A DNA stretch of 64,000 bases from contig CP154956.1 in assembly GCA_039621445.1 (NCBI GenBank), positions 77,372,474-77,436,473 on the forward strand. Direction: 5' to 3'. The notes beneath the pieces are model-generated. The model worked only from the letters and a program-made list of their open reading frames with translations, was not told the DNA's origin and made no database searches. This DNA comes from Euglena gracilis. Taxonomy: Eukaryota; Euglenida; Euglenophyceae; Euglenales. Of the stretch, positions 19,654-29,027 are shown piece by piece (within the stretch, counting starts at the first letter, position 1; every line of letters starts with the position of its first letter). The position numbers and the translations under genes were made by a program.

Positions 19654-22506
19654 AAAAGCGGGGGCCAGAAGGGAGGGGACGGGGGCCCAGGGCGCCCCCA
19701 GCACGGCCCTCGGAAGGGGGGTAAGGAACAGGCTCACGGAGAAGGTTGGGTTTTGGTCAAGGGAAGGTCCAAAGGCAGATCCGGACCTGAACCTGCACGG
19801 TCCCCCCAGCCACCCCTGACTGAGACACGAAAAGGGGCTGGGGGGGGCCAGCAGGCCCTCTCATTCGACTCTGCCAACCCCTGGTCTGCGCTTTTCACCA
19901 GTGAGGGCAGACCAGGGGGGGGCTCGGGTCAGAATTCAGGCACGGGACAAAGGGAGAAGGGACACAAGGCGGCTGGCCCTCCGCAGCAAGCCGCCCAGGG
20001 GTCTTCGGGTTCCAGCACACCCGGTCTACCGCAGATCACAACACCAGGAAGGGAGGGGAAAAACCCAAAACAAAAAAATGAAAAAGAAAAAAACAAAACG
20101 CTCTCACAGGCATCAATCAGGGAGGCAGCGAGGGAGGTCATCAACGTTCCCCAAACCATCAAGGGCACGGATGAAACCGCCCCCAGCACGGAAAGGGATT
20201 CAGGGTTTTCGATTCGCCAGGTGAGGTGCGTCAGGGCCGCACCTTCCACCTCAGCCCCCACACCACAGCCAGCCCCAGCACCACTCCAAGCCCGTTCCTC
20301 AGGGTTTGGGAGGTCGCCCTCCCGGTGGATCTCCCAGGACTACCACGTCCGGGAGGAGTACGTCAGGGACGTACTCCGCCGCCTGGGGGTCCAGCCGGAG
20401 GTCGACGCCTTTTCTGCCAAAGAAAACCGCAGGTTTGTCCGCTGGTGGGGGCCAGGGAGTGGGGAAGGGGAAGATGCCTTCAAGCAGAACTGGGGCAGGG
20501 AGGTTTTGTGGATCAACCCACCTTATAAAAAAATCCAGGAGGTTCTCGAAAAAATCAGGAGGGATCAGGCCCATGCCATCCTGGTGATCCCCAGGTGGCC
20601 GGGGCGGCGTTGGTACAGGGAGGCGAGGGGCTTGGCAGTGCGCCAAGTCACGTTCCCTCAGGGGACACGATTTTTCGGCAGAGGGGAGGAGTTGTGCCGA
20701 GGGACCAAGTGGCCCATCACAGCCTTTTTGCTGTGTGGGCACCCAGACCGGTGCACGCTGGAGGAGGTGACACGAAGGGGGAGGGAGAAAAAAACCAGGT
20801 TCGGGACACATTTTTCAGGGCCACCCCCAGGGACCGGGGGGGCCGCAGGGGAGGTCAAGCCGGCACACCTGGGGCAGGTGGGGAAAGCGGACCAGCCAAG
20901 ACGGATGCTGGACCTGTTCTGCGGGACAGGTTCAGTGGGGGACGTCTACCGCAGCCTGGGTTACCAGGTTACGTCGGTGGACGTGGACCCCAGGTGGCAG
21001 CCAGACATTTGTGTTGACGTGCTGAAATGGAATTTTAAAAAACAGTTCCAGCCTGGGGATTTCGAGGTGGTGGTGTGCGGGGTCCCCTGCACTGAGTTCA
21101 GCCTGGCCCTGACCACCAGGGAACGGGATTTTAAATTGGCTGATCGGCTGGTGCAGCGGGCCCTGGCCATCATCAGATACCTCCGCCCACGGCGGTGGTG
21201 GTTGGAAAACCCCCGGTACGGTTACCTGCGGACCCGCAGGTACATGGCAGGGATCCCACACGTGGACGTGGATTACTGCCAGTATGCAGACTGGGGCTAC
21301 CAGAAGCCCACCAGGATATGGGGCAGCCCCCATGTCCTGGGTCTCCGGCCACGGGTGTGTGACGGCCGGACCTGCACCAACCTGGAAAGCCCAGTACCTG
21401 AGGGGGGACGAAAGGGACGGCACAAAATTCGGCTCAGCAGCAAACACCAAAACCTGCCCAGGCACCTGAAATATCGGATCCCAGAGGCGCTCATCCGTGA
21501 CCTGGCCACAGCACCGGCACCGGAGGCCCACGCTGCCGGGTCTCCGGAGCCAGAGCGGGACCCCCAGACAGAGCGAGGGGTGCCCTCGGTCTTGCTCCGT
21601 GAGGTGGGGCAGGGTGCCAGTGAACGGCAGCTGCTGATGCGGGTGCAGGCCAGGGGGCCAGACGGACAGACCCACTTCATCAACGCCCTCATTGACACAG
21701 GGGCAGAGGTGAACCTGGTCCGAAGAGGCATGCTACCCAGCACATACCTCCTGCCTGCCCCCAAGCCCCTGTCCCTGGTGACGGCTAGTGGAGCCAAGAT
21801 GGAAGGGGGGGAACGTGAGGCAACCCTGGGCCTGGTCCTCCGGCGGGAGGGGGGCCTGGGTCAGGGGGAAGGGGCCTGCTGGACGGCCCCAGCCTCCTTC
21901 TATGAGGCAGACATCCACGTGGAGGCCATCATCGGCTTTCCGTGGCTGGAGGAAAACCAGCTCGGGGTGTTTCCACATCTCCGAGCCTTGGCATTGAGGG
22001 GAGAGCAGGTGGTCCTCCTTCGGGGACATGATGCGGAGGGTGAGCAAGTTCAGCCAGCAGCCCACAAAAAGGCACAAAAGCGAGTGAGATACCTGAAAAT
22101 GGTGGAAAAAGTCAGAGCACTGCGGCTTGCTTTGCCAGAGGCAGCCCTTGGGGAGGACACCGAGGAGCCTGAGTGGGAGGAAAACCCCCTGCACGATGAT
22201 GAGGCGACCCAGGAGACAGTGGCCAAGGAACTCCTGCGGGCAGCCCGGGAGGTCGAAGCACGGGCAGCCCAAGGGGTCATCCTTGTTCCCGAAGGGGAAC
22301 AGGTGACCAGCCAGCGGGCTGAGGAGCTCCGGGCAGCCCTCCGGAGGGACTTCGAGGGGGAGGTTCTCCGAGACAGGATTTGGGGGGAAAGAATCGTTCG
22401 GGGGCCCCTGGGGGAAGGGAAAATCGAATTAAAACCGGGATCTGTGGCAAAGAAACAGAGGCCCATCCACCTGACGGGGAGAGGCACAGGGCCTTGTGTG
22501 ACCTAG
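19654..22506 (+). CDS. Element 2 Pol N-part: amino-MTase-like, C5 MTase, protease
   Basis: After a basic, low-complexity linker, 20.31-20.80 kb encodes an amino-MTase-like fold: VDAFSAKENRRFVRWWGP, INPPYKKIQEVLEKI (NPPY at 20515-20526), ILVIPRWPGRRWY. This matches the domain that usually follows RNase H in DIRS-type elements and resembles phage adenine MTases. Next is a C5-cytosine MTase: MLDLFCGTGSVGDVYRSLGY (SAM loop, 20911-20931), CGVPCTEFS (catalytic Cys at 21088), LENP (21205-21213) and WGYQKPTRIW. The aspartic protease has ALIDTGAEVNLV (DTG 21694-21702). Pol then continues through an acidic linker to the start of RT (PIHLTG) where the frame is lost. C5 MTases methylate cytosine in DNA using SAM; their presence in a polyprotein suggests action on the element's own cDNA or its target chromatin, which is inference. 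Confidence 0.8.
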   Translation, partial: KSGGQKGGDGGPGRPQHGPRKGGKEQAHGEGWVLVKGRSKGRSGPEPARSPQPPLTETRKGAGGGQQALSFDSANPWSALFTSEGRPGGGSGQNSGTGQREKGHKAAGPPQQAAQGSSGSSTPGLPQITTPGREGKNPKQKNEKEKNKTLSQASIREAAREVINVPQTIKGTDETAPSTERDSGFSIRQVRCVRAAPSTSAPTPQPAPAPLQARSSGFGRSPSRWISQDYHVREEYVRDVLRRLGVQPEVDAFSAKENRRFVRWWGPGSGEGEDAFKQNWGREVLWINPPYKKIQEVLEKIRRDQAHAILVIPRWPGRRWYREARGLAVRQVTFPQGTRFFGRGEELCRGTKWPITAFLLCGHPDRCTLEEVTRRGREKKTRFGTHFSGPPPGTGGAAGEVKPAHLGQVGKADQPRRMLDLFCGTGSVGDVYRSLGYQVTSVDVDPRWQPDICVDVLKWNFKKQFQPGDFEVVVCGVPCTEFSLALTTRERDFKLADRLVQRALAIIRYLRPRRWWLENPRYGYLRTRRYMAGIPHVDVDYCQYADWGYQKPTRIWGSPHVLGLRPRVCDGRTCTNLESPVPEGGRKGRHKIRLSSKHQNLPRHLKYRIPEALIRDLATAPAPEAHAAGSPEPERDPQTERGVPSVLLREVGQGASERQLLMRVQARGPDGQTHFINALIDTGAEVNLVRRGMLPSTYLLPAPKPLSLVTASGAKMEGGEREATLGLVLRREGGLGQGEGACWTAPASFYEADIHVEAIIGFPWLEENQLGVFPHLRALALRGEQVVLLRGHDAEGEQVQPAAHKKAQKRVRYLKMVEKVRALRLALPEAALGEDTEEPEWEENPLHDDEATQETVAKELLRAAREVEARAAQGVILVPEGEQVTSQRAEELRAALRRDFEGEVLRDRIWGERIVRGPLGEGKIELKPGSVAKKQRPIHLTGRGTGPCVT

Positions 22507-25500
22507 TGGATGAGTGGGTTCGGGACAAGAAGGTGGACGAGGGGGTGCCTAGTCCCTGGAGCAGCCCCACATTCGTGGTGGCCAAGAAACAGGGGAAGTG
22601 GCGTGGGGTTGTGGATTTCCGGGCATTAAACGAGGCCACAGTGACGGATGCTTACCCCCTCCCCAGGATTGAAGACATCCTGGTGAACCAGGGACGGAGG
22701 TACCTGTTCTCCGTCCTTGATCTCAAGGATGCCTTCCATCAGGTGCCCCTGCACGAAGACTCACGCCCATACACCTGCTGCAGCACCCCCCGAGGGTCCA
22801 AGCAGTGGTGTGTGGTCGTGATGGGCCTGAAAAATGGAATGGCCATTTTTCAGCGGGTGATCGACTACTCGCTGAGGGATGTGGCTGATGTCGCCAAACC
22901 ATATGTTGACGACATCATCGTGGGGACCGAGTGGTGTGGCACGGAGGAAGCTACCCTGGAGGCACACGACCAGGACATAAGGCGAGTGTTGGGGGCACTG
23001 CGGGAACACCGCCTGGTCGTGGACAAAAACAAGTGCCGCTTCTTCGTAAGAGAAGTGGAGTTCTGTGGCCACATCCTGGGGGGAGGAAAACGGAGGCCAG
23101 CCCCGGGCAAACTCATGGCGCTGGAGAAGTGGGAGGAGCCCCGCACGATCACAGCCCTCAGGGGCTTTCTGGGCTTCACCAACTACTACTCCAGCTACGT
23201 GAAGGAGTATGCCCGGTATGCAGCCCCCCTGATGGAACTCCTCAAGGTGGGACGTGTGGAAGGGAAAAAAGGCAGCAAAAAACCTGTGAAATTCGGCCAA
23301 GTGGAACGGGAGGCCTTCACCGCCCTGAAGCAGGAGCTCCTCCGGGGATTGGAGCTCCACACCATCAACCCGGACCAGCCATTCATTCTCCGGGTTGATG
23401 CGAGCGACAAGGCGGTGGGGGCAGCCCTTGAACAGTTTTTGGAGCCAACAGAGGGGATGCCCACAGCCGTGGAAGCCACTACACGGAAAACCGTGCCTGT
23501 GGCCTTCTGCTCCAGGAAACTCACGGCTGGACAGGTGAAAAGCTGGTCTCCGCGAGAGAAGGAGACCTACGCCATCATCCTGGCCCTCCAAAAATGGGCC
23601 TCCTACATCGGCCTGCAGCCGGTGTTGGTCCTCACGGACCACAAGTCCCTGGAGGCCTGGGCCAAGGAAACCCTGGACACGCCCAGCGGACCTGCGGGAA
23701 GGCGGGGACGCTGGCATGAAATGTTCTCCCGGTTTGACCTTCACGTTGTCTACATCCCGGGAAAGGAAAACGTGGTGGCGGATGCCCTCAGCAGATGGGC
23801 ATATCCTGCCTCCAAGGCATTTGCCGACATCAGCCTCCACGGGAGTGAGGAGGATGATGAGGCAATGAGGGCCATGATCGAGGAAGAACGGAGGGAAGAG
23901 CGAGAATGCGGGACACCGCACGAAGGGAAGGAACTCCACGTGGCGGTAACAACACGCAGTGGGAGAGACACAGCAGCACAGCACGGACCTGACCCCAGCC
24001 CCACAGAGGGGGAGGGGGCTGAGGATTCAGTGCCAGGGGGCCCTGACCCTGACCCCACAGGAGGGGAGGGGCCTGGGGACGCCCCCTCGGGAGATTCGGG
24101 TCCCATCCTCGCGGGAGAGGAGGGGCCTGGGGTACCTGGGTTGGACATGTGGGAGACAAGGGGTTCCCCACGTGCCCATCAGTTAGTGGATGAATTCGGG
24201 AATGAACAGCCGGCAAGAAGGGGGGGGCCTGAGGAACACCAACCGGGGCGAAGAGTTCTGAGTGAGGACCTGCAGCCAAACCCCCCCATCGATGATCCCC
24301 ACCGGGGGGATCTCGGGGAACCTGAGGGGGAACCAATTTCACTTTCTCCAGATACGGGGGTGCACACCCAGGAGGAGGTGGAGGAGGATCCCTCCATCCC
24401 AGTGATGGACAGAGATTGGTCACGGGCATATGAAAATTGCCCTGTGTGGGGGCCTGTTTATGCAAGTGTGCAGGCCCCCGCAGGAGGGTGGCCTGAGGGG
24501 GTCCGTCTCTACGAGGACAAAATGTACAGGGACGGGCTCCTCTGCGTGCCCACCAGCCTGATGGGGCTCGTGGTCCGGGCCCACCACGGGGACGCGGGCC
24601 ACCCAGGTGCCTCAAGGCTATGGCACCAGATGGGACGGTGGTATAGGTTCGCAGATCCAAGGGGGGCTGAGAAAATCACCCAAGGCATCCAGCGGCAATG
24701 TGAAATCTGCCAAGCCTGTGACCCCTCTCGAGCACCTTTCAAGTGTGCTCTCGAAGCCACCCCGGTGCCACCGTTCCTCATGGACAGTGTGGCGGTGGAC
24801 CTGTTCGCCATGCCTGAGGTGACCCACGAGGGCCAGGTGTATGATTATCTAGCCCTGTGCGTGGACCGTGAGAGTGGGTGGACAGTGGCCACCCCCCACA
24901 AGTACAAGGGCCTGACAGCCGAGGTGGTGGCCAAGGCCATGTTCCGCCACTGGGACATGTTCGGGGTGCCCTCTGTGGTGACCTCGGACCGTGGCCCCCA
25001 CTTTGCTTCGGCTTGGTGGCAAACAATGTGCGCCGCCATGGGGGTGAGGCGTGCCTACGGGCAGGCCTACCACCACCAGGCCAACGGTCGGGCAGAGGTG
25101 GCAGGCCAACGGGTGATGAACACCCTGTCCAAGCTCATCGCCGACCTGTCGGAGAAGGAGGCCTCATGGGTGGTGCTGTTACCCAAGGCCCTCCGACACC
25201 TGCACGATGTGCCAGGGGAGTCCGGCTTGTCGCCCTACGAGGTGGTCTTCGGGCGACACCGGCCACTCCAAGGCCTGCCCCACCAGCCCCCACGAGAGGC
25301 CGAGGGGGCAGCCGACTTCATGGCACGGATGCGGGCTATGGACGAGAAGGTGGCCTCAACCTTGAATGCCTTGCACGCCAAACGGTGGGCTTCCATCAAC
25401 GCCAAGAGAAGGGACCCACCTCCCCTGGAGGTCGGTGCCAAGGTGTGGTACCGTCCCGAGACACAGCCGGGCACGGACAAGTTGGCCACCAAGTGGAAAA

Positions 25501-25916
25501 GGGGGACTGTGGTGGCCCGCCGGGGTCGCCACTCATATGTGGTGGAGCTGGCACCGGGGGCCCGCCAAGAGACACACCGGAGCCAACTCAAGCTCCACAC
25601 GGAGGACGAGTTCTCCACCGACCCCCTCCCACTGTTCTATTTCAATGACAAGGCGGCCCCCCTGGAGGTGGGACCGGATGAGTGGGTGGTGGAGGAGATT
25701 GTGGGCAGCCGGAACCACCCGGAAACGGGAGTCCCGGAATTTCAGGTGAGGTGGAAAAATTGGGATCCGACGGATCTCCAGTGGCTGCCATGGTCAGATT
25801 TCTTCCCCTCGTACAATGAGGATGTGGTTGATTATTGTGCAGCCAAGGGGATTCCGTTGGAGGTGGTGGGACTGCTCCGCCCCGGGAAGAAGGGGGGGCG
25901 GGGACGGGGTCAATAA
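22479..25916 (+). CDS. Element 2 Pol C-part: RT, RNase H, integrase, chromodomain
   Basis: The frame is open from 22,380, but real coding joins near 22,479, where PIHLTG (previous frame) meets ERHRAL, by comparison with HLNGERLEAL in element 1; one base at the GGGG run would restore continuity. RT shows SPWSSPTFVVAKK, FSVLDLKDAFHQV and YVDDII (22902). RNase H shows RVDASDKAVGAALEQ, KETYAIILAL, LTDHKSLEAW and NVVADALSR. After a Pro/Gly/Glu linker comes integrase: HH (HHGDAGH) and CC (CEICQAC), then Asp in VAVDLF, Asp in TSDRGP and Glu in NGRAEVAG. The chromodomain is WVVEEIVGSRNHPETG, VRWKNWDPTDLQWLPW. It ends GRGQ and TAA at 25914-25916. All catalytic residues checked are present, so enzyme activity is plausible if the frame breaks are not real. 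Confidence 0.85.
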   Translation, partial: ERHRALCDLVDEWVRDKKVDEGVPSPWSSPTFVVAKKQGKWRGVVDFRALNEATVTDAYPLPRIEDILVNQGRRYLFSVLDLKDAFHQVPLHEDSRPYTCCSTPRGSKQWCVVVMGLKNGMAIFQRVIDYSLRDVADVAKPYVDDIIVGTEWCGTEEATLEAHDQDIRRVLGALREHRLVVDKNKCRFFVREVEFCGHILGGGKRRPAPGKLMALEKWEEPRTITALRGFLGFTNYYSSYVKEYARYAAPLMELLKVGRVEGKKGSKKPVKFGQVEREAFTALKQELLRGLELHTINPDQPFILRVDASDKAVGAALEQFLEPTEGMPTAVEATTRKTVPVAFCSRKLTAGQVKSWSPREKETYAIILALQKWASYIGLQPVLVLTDHKSLEAWAKETLDTPSGPAGRRGRWHEMFSRFDLHVVYIPGKENVVADALSRWAYPASKAFADISLHGSEEDDEAMRAMIEEERREERECGTPHEGKELHVAVTTRSGRDTAAQHGPDPSPTEGEGAEDSVPGGPDPDPTGGEGPGDAPSGDSGPILAGEEGPGVPGLDMWETRGSPRAHQLVDEFGNEQPARRGGPEEHQPGRRVLSEDLQPNPPIDDPHRGDLGEPEGEPISLSPDTGVHTQEEVEEDPSIPVMDRDWSRAYENCPVWGPVYASVQAPAGGWPEGVRLYEDKMYRDGLLCVPTSLMGLVVRAHHGDAGHPGASRLWHQMGRWYRFADPRGAEKITQGIQRQCEICQACDPSRAPFKCALEATPVPPFLMDSVAVDLFAMPEVTHEGQVYDYLALCVDRESGWTVATPHKYKGLTAEVVAKAMFRHWDMFGVPSVVTSDRGPHFASAWWQTMCAAMGVRRAYGQAYHHQANGRAEVAGQRVMNTLSKLIADLSEKEASWVVLLPKALRHLHDVPGESGLSPYEVVFGRHRPLQGLPHQPPREAEGAADFMARMRAMDEKVASTLNALHAKRWASINAKRRDPPPLEVGAKVWYRPETQPGTDKLATKWKRGTVVARRGRHSYVVELAPGARQETHRSQLKLHTEDEFSTDPLPLFYFNDKAAPLEVGPDEWVVEEIVGSRNHPETGVPEFQVRWKNWDPTDLQWLPWSDFFPSYNEDVVDYCAAKGIPLEVVGLLRPGKKGGRGRGQ

Positions 25917-26013
25917 GGGGGGAGAGGGGCAGGAGGTGGAGGCGAGGGGACGGCGGGTGCGGGGATTGTGGTGGTGGCGGAGCACACGCACATCCTTCGC
26001 TCTTGTGCGTAGG

Positions 26014-26538
26014 ATGCAGCGCTACGTGCCCCGTCGCCCCTACGTCCCTGGACCTCTCCCCGTCGCCCCCCCGCCACCATCGGCCGCCGAGGCGGAGGCC
26101 GCCCTCCTCACCCTCTTGCCCGCCCCCAAGCGCCCCCGCCTGGACACCCCCGCGGAACCTCCCCAGCCGGCCGACTCCCCCCGACCACCGTCCCCCACAC
26201 GCCCGGAGGACCTCCGCTCCCTGCTGGCCTACCTCGAGGGGCTGGCGGCGGAGGTGGAGCATCTCGGGAGCGTGGTGGGGCGGTTGGTGGGCGAGGGAGC
26301 GCCGCAGCGGGTGGATGCGGAGGTGCAGGTGGAGGCGCCTGGCGAAGGGGGCGACCAGGGGAGCGAGGAGGAGGCAAGCGAGTCGGGGTCGTTGGACCTC
26401 CTCGCCGCGGCTGCCACGGCCGGGGACCCCGAGGCCGAGGACGCCGAAGGGGACCAGGTCGGGGAGCCCGGCGGGGTGCTCCAACTGCTCCTCGCGGAGT
26501 TCGAGCCCTTGTGGCCCGGCTCCGATGAGGACCCCTAA
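26014..26538 (+). CDS. Extra 3' ORF of element 2, unknown function
   Basis: The frame is open from ATG 26014 to TAA 26536-26538 (174 residues). The protein begins MQRYVPRRPYVPGPL, is proline-rich, has a helical leucine-rich centre (LRSLLAYLEGLAAEVEHLG) and an acidic C-terminus. There is no transmembrane segment or signal peptide, so it is not envelope-like in form despite its env-like position. The frame also extends upstream to 25,816, but the bases before the ATG (CTTGTGCGTAG) form a fair 3' splice site, so expression from a spliced RNA is possible. No family is recognised. Confidence 0.5.
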   Translation: MQRYVPRRPYVPGPLPVAPPPPSAAEAEAALLTLLPAPKRPRLDTPAEPPQPADSPRPPSPTRPEDLRSLLAYLEGLAAEVEHLGSVVGRLVGEGAPQRVDAEVQVEAPGEGGDQGSEEEASESGSLDLLAAAATAGDPEAEDAEGDQVGEPGGVLQLLLAEFEPLWPGSDEDP

Positions 26539-28188
26539 GCCCCCCCCCCCCCGCCGACCCAGACGTAGCCTGGGCCGGCTTACCTGTGGAGGCTAGCCCA
26601 TGCCGGGGGAGGGGGGGGGCAGAAAATGGGGTTGGTGCGGAAAACCATGGAGGGACCGAGCTGATTTCCTTTGTTTGTTGTTGTTGTTGTGTTTCGCAGG
26701 TTCAATCTCAATTTCAATTGCAGCGAAGCCAACCCCACAGTGCCCCTTGGCTACGGGCGAGGGGGCCAGGAGGGGCGACGGGACGCCCGGGTGGGGCGAG
26801 GAGGCCACAGGAGCACACCGGGGGGGGGGTCCCAAGGGTTGAGGGGGCCACAGCCCCCCAAGGCTGGCCTCGCCCACCACCCCCGGCCCACATAGCGCCC
26901 CGAGGGGCAAGCGCCCCACGAGACGAGGCGCCCCACGCGCCGCACGTGCACCACACCGCACGGTGCGGCGCCCGAGGGGACCACAGGGGGTGTCCACAGG
27001 CGCCTGCGGGCCCGAGGGCCCACAGAGCCACGGAGGCCCAACGGGTGCCTCGAGCCCCCGGGTGTGCATTATTTTTTTTCTTTTTATTGAACCCTTCAAG
27101 TGTTCGGTCGATCTCCATTTCATTTTCGTGTTGCGTTGTCATTAGGCGGTGGGGGTGCCCCGTGGCCAAGTTGGCTCCGGGGGGGGGGGCACCTGCCCAT
27201 TTTGTTCAATTTTTGATGGGTTGGCCACACACCTCTTCGGCCCACCGTGCCGAGGGAGGGGGGGGCGCCTGCCAATTCTTCCCGATTTTTGACGGTTGGC
27301 TGCCCCCCTCATCGGCCAACCGTGCCGACGGAAAAGGGAGGGGGGCGCCTGGGCGCCTGCCGATTTTTTTGTGGTCGTCCACATCCCTCCTCGGCCCACC
27401 ATGCCGGGGGATGGGGGGGCGTCTGCCGATCTTCCACCAATTTTAAAAATATACACCCCGTCGGCCAATTTTTGAAGCTAACCACACCGGGGGGGGGGGG
27501 GCAAGCGCCAACCCCCCTCCACACCGGAGAGAGCGGGGGGGGGGGCAGCCCCCCTCTCAAGAGGACGGGCCCCAGCCAAGGCGGCCCGGCTCACAACGCG
27601 GGGGGGGGGGGGGGCGGCCCGCCCCCACCCCCCCCACGGGGGGGGGGGGCAGCCCCCTCCTCCAAGGAACGGGCCCCACCCAAGGCGCCTCCCCGGCGCC
27701 CCCTCCAGCACGCACCCGGGCCAAAGGCCCCCGGGGGCCTTTGGCCCCGGGATACCGGGCAAGGCGGGGCGGCCCTGCTGGGTTGGTCAAATGTTTCCTT
27801 CCAAACATGCAGGAGCCTTCCACCCCGGGCCAAGCGGGGCCTGGGGGGGGGAATCACAATTACACATTGGCATCGAGTGTTTCGGGGGGGGGGGCAGTCC
27901 GCCCCTACCCATGGGCCAAGAAGGCTCACGGGACCGGAGGGGGAGCGGAGGGGCCCCAGGCGGTGCCTCCCCGGGTCACGAGCCCGGAGGCGCCCGTCCC
28001 CCTTCTCGCCCCTCCCCTGTACCCCCTCCCCGACAGCACGCGCCACACACGGCACGTGGCGCCACCGCTTGTGCGTTTCAACAAGAAAAAAATACACATT
28101 TTTTCGGAGGCCGGAAAGCAAAAAGGGGGGGGGGGCGGCACCTCGGACCGGCAAAGGAGTCGAAGTTAAATTGCACGGCAATTTTTTT
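26539..28188 (+). other. Non-coding 3' part of element 2
   Basis: This stretch is G/C-rich with many runs of 8-14 G or C. Two good 3' splice-site matches stand out: a T-rich tract ending TTTCGCAG at 26,699, and one ending GTCATTAG at 27,145. Open frames after them are low in complexity and I do not call genes. A degenerate tandem repeat lies at 27.18-27.47 kb. Confidence 0.5.
27180..27475 (+). repeat. Degenerate tandem repeat, unit about 75-95 bp
   Basis: About four imperfect units each contain a G run, a GCCTGCC[AG]ATTTT-like core, then T-rich sequence and TCGGCCCACC[AG]TGCCG. Examples of the core start near 27,187, 27,267, 27,352 and 27,421. This looks like satellite-like growth inside the retroelement's 3' untranslated part. 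Confidence 0.6.
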
Positions 28189-28199
28189 GAGGAGGGGAG
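28189..28199 (+). promoter_or_regulatory. Polypurine tract of element 2
   Basis: GAGGAGGGGAG directly abuts the TG that starts the 3' LTR. It is absent before the 5' LTR, as expected for the plus-strand primer site of reverse transcription. Confidence 0.85.
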
Positions 28200-28578
28200 T
28201 GTGCGCGGTCCGAGGGTGCCCGCCCCAAGGGGGGGTCCCAAGGGGGCCCAAAGGGGCCACGAAGGGCCGCGAGGGGGGCTCCAATGCCCCCAAGGGCCTT
28301 TTGAGGCCCCACTGGCCCCCAAGGGGGCCCCACAGCCCATTTTGACCAAGCCAAGGGAAGGTAAAGGAGGGGGCAGTTTGAGGGGGCCAACAGGCAACCC
28401 CCAAGGGGATGCGCAAGCCCTGCTGGGCTTTGCGCAAGCATGCGCACCCCCTTGGTGGGCGCTTGGGATGGCGCAATTCATTAAGAATTGCGCAAAGTAT
28501 ACCAAGTAGCCCCCCCAGCTGTAGCCCCCCTCCAATTGTACATTTTCTGTTCACAGGGCTCTGTTTACACTCTGTTCA
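28200..28578 (+). repeat. 3' LTR of element 2
   Basis: This is the identical copy of 15000-15378. The sequences diverge at the base just before the G that precedes the TG start, and again two bases after the terminal CA (A at 15380, T at 28580). Confidence 0.9.
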
Positions 28579-28582
28579 CTAC

Positions 28583-28644
28583 ACAAAAATCGTCCATGTC
28601 ACCCGGACACACGGTGTGTCCGGGTTACAGTGGACGATTTTTGT
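28583..28644. repeat. Short inverted repeat (hairpin)
   Basis: Outer arms ACAAAAATCGTCCA (28583-28596) and TGGACGATTTTTGT (28631-28644) are exact reverse complements. Inside them CCCGGACACAC pairs with GTGTGTCCGGG. It starts four bases after the 3' LTR. Confidence 0.85.
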
Positions 28645-28745
28645 CTATATCCGTTGACTAAGAGGCCCAAGACACACACTGTGTCTCGTGGAACTTAGCC
28701 ACGCAATGTCTACCCCATATTTTTTTGCGATTTTTTGTCAAATTT

Positions 28746-28883
28746 TCAGTTCACGAGGACACACACTGTGTCTCGTGGACTGCCAGTCCACGAGACACAG
28801 TGTGTGTCCCAGTCCACGGGGACACACACTGTGTCTCGTGGACTGCCAGTCCACGAGACACAGTGTGTGTCCTCGTGAACTGA
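28746..28883. repeat. 138-bp near-perfect palindrome built of GACACACACTGTGTCTCGTGG units
   Basis: The whole 138 bases read almost the same on both strands, from TCAGTTCACGAGGACAC to its reverse complement at the end. It consists of alternating forward and reverse copies of a 28-base unit (tctcgtggactg / cagtccacgaga). Related single units lie at about 28,671-28,690 and 29,497-29,534. Confidence 0.9.
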
Positions 28884-29027
28884 AAAAAATCAAGAATTCC
28901 CACTGGTCCGACCAACAAGTGCCCCCCAATAACTTGGCCTTTCGGCAACTTTTGGCTTAGAGCATAAAGTCGTGGACAAGCTTTACCACATTCCACTACC
29001 TGTCCTTGCAGTTTTTTCTTTCGGAAA

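Larger units (their letters stand above)
15000..28578 (+). mobile_element. Ty3/gypsy chromodomain retrotransposon 2, with two MTase-like domains
   Basis: The element is bounded by identical 379-bp LTRs (15000-15378 and 28200-28578), each starting TG and ending CA, with a polypurine tract at 28189-28199. Internal order: coiled-coil Gag and capsid (15.5-19.45 kb), two CCHC knuckles (19.5-19.6 kb), UGA, amino-MTase-like domain (20.3-20.8 kb), C5 MTase (20.9-21.4 kb), protease (21.7 kb), RT, RNase H, integrase, chromodomain (25.68-25.86 kb), an additional ORF (26.0-26.5 kb) and a long G/C-rich non-coding 3' part. Identical LTRs imply a very recent insertion. The flanks (CCACG on the left, CTACA on the right) do not form a target-site duplication. 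Frame changes near 17,263, near 19,454 and near 22,479 are needed for a full Gag-Pol. Confidence 0.9.

Noticed and set aside
27500-28170. Long glycine/proline-rich open frames over the 3' part of element 2
   Set aside because: They come from G and C runs, which have no stop codons in any frame, and show no protein-like composition.
28746-28883. CRISPR-like repeat-spacer array
   Set aside because: The repeated units alternate in orientation and abut without unique spacers, and the window is eukaryotic.
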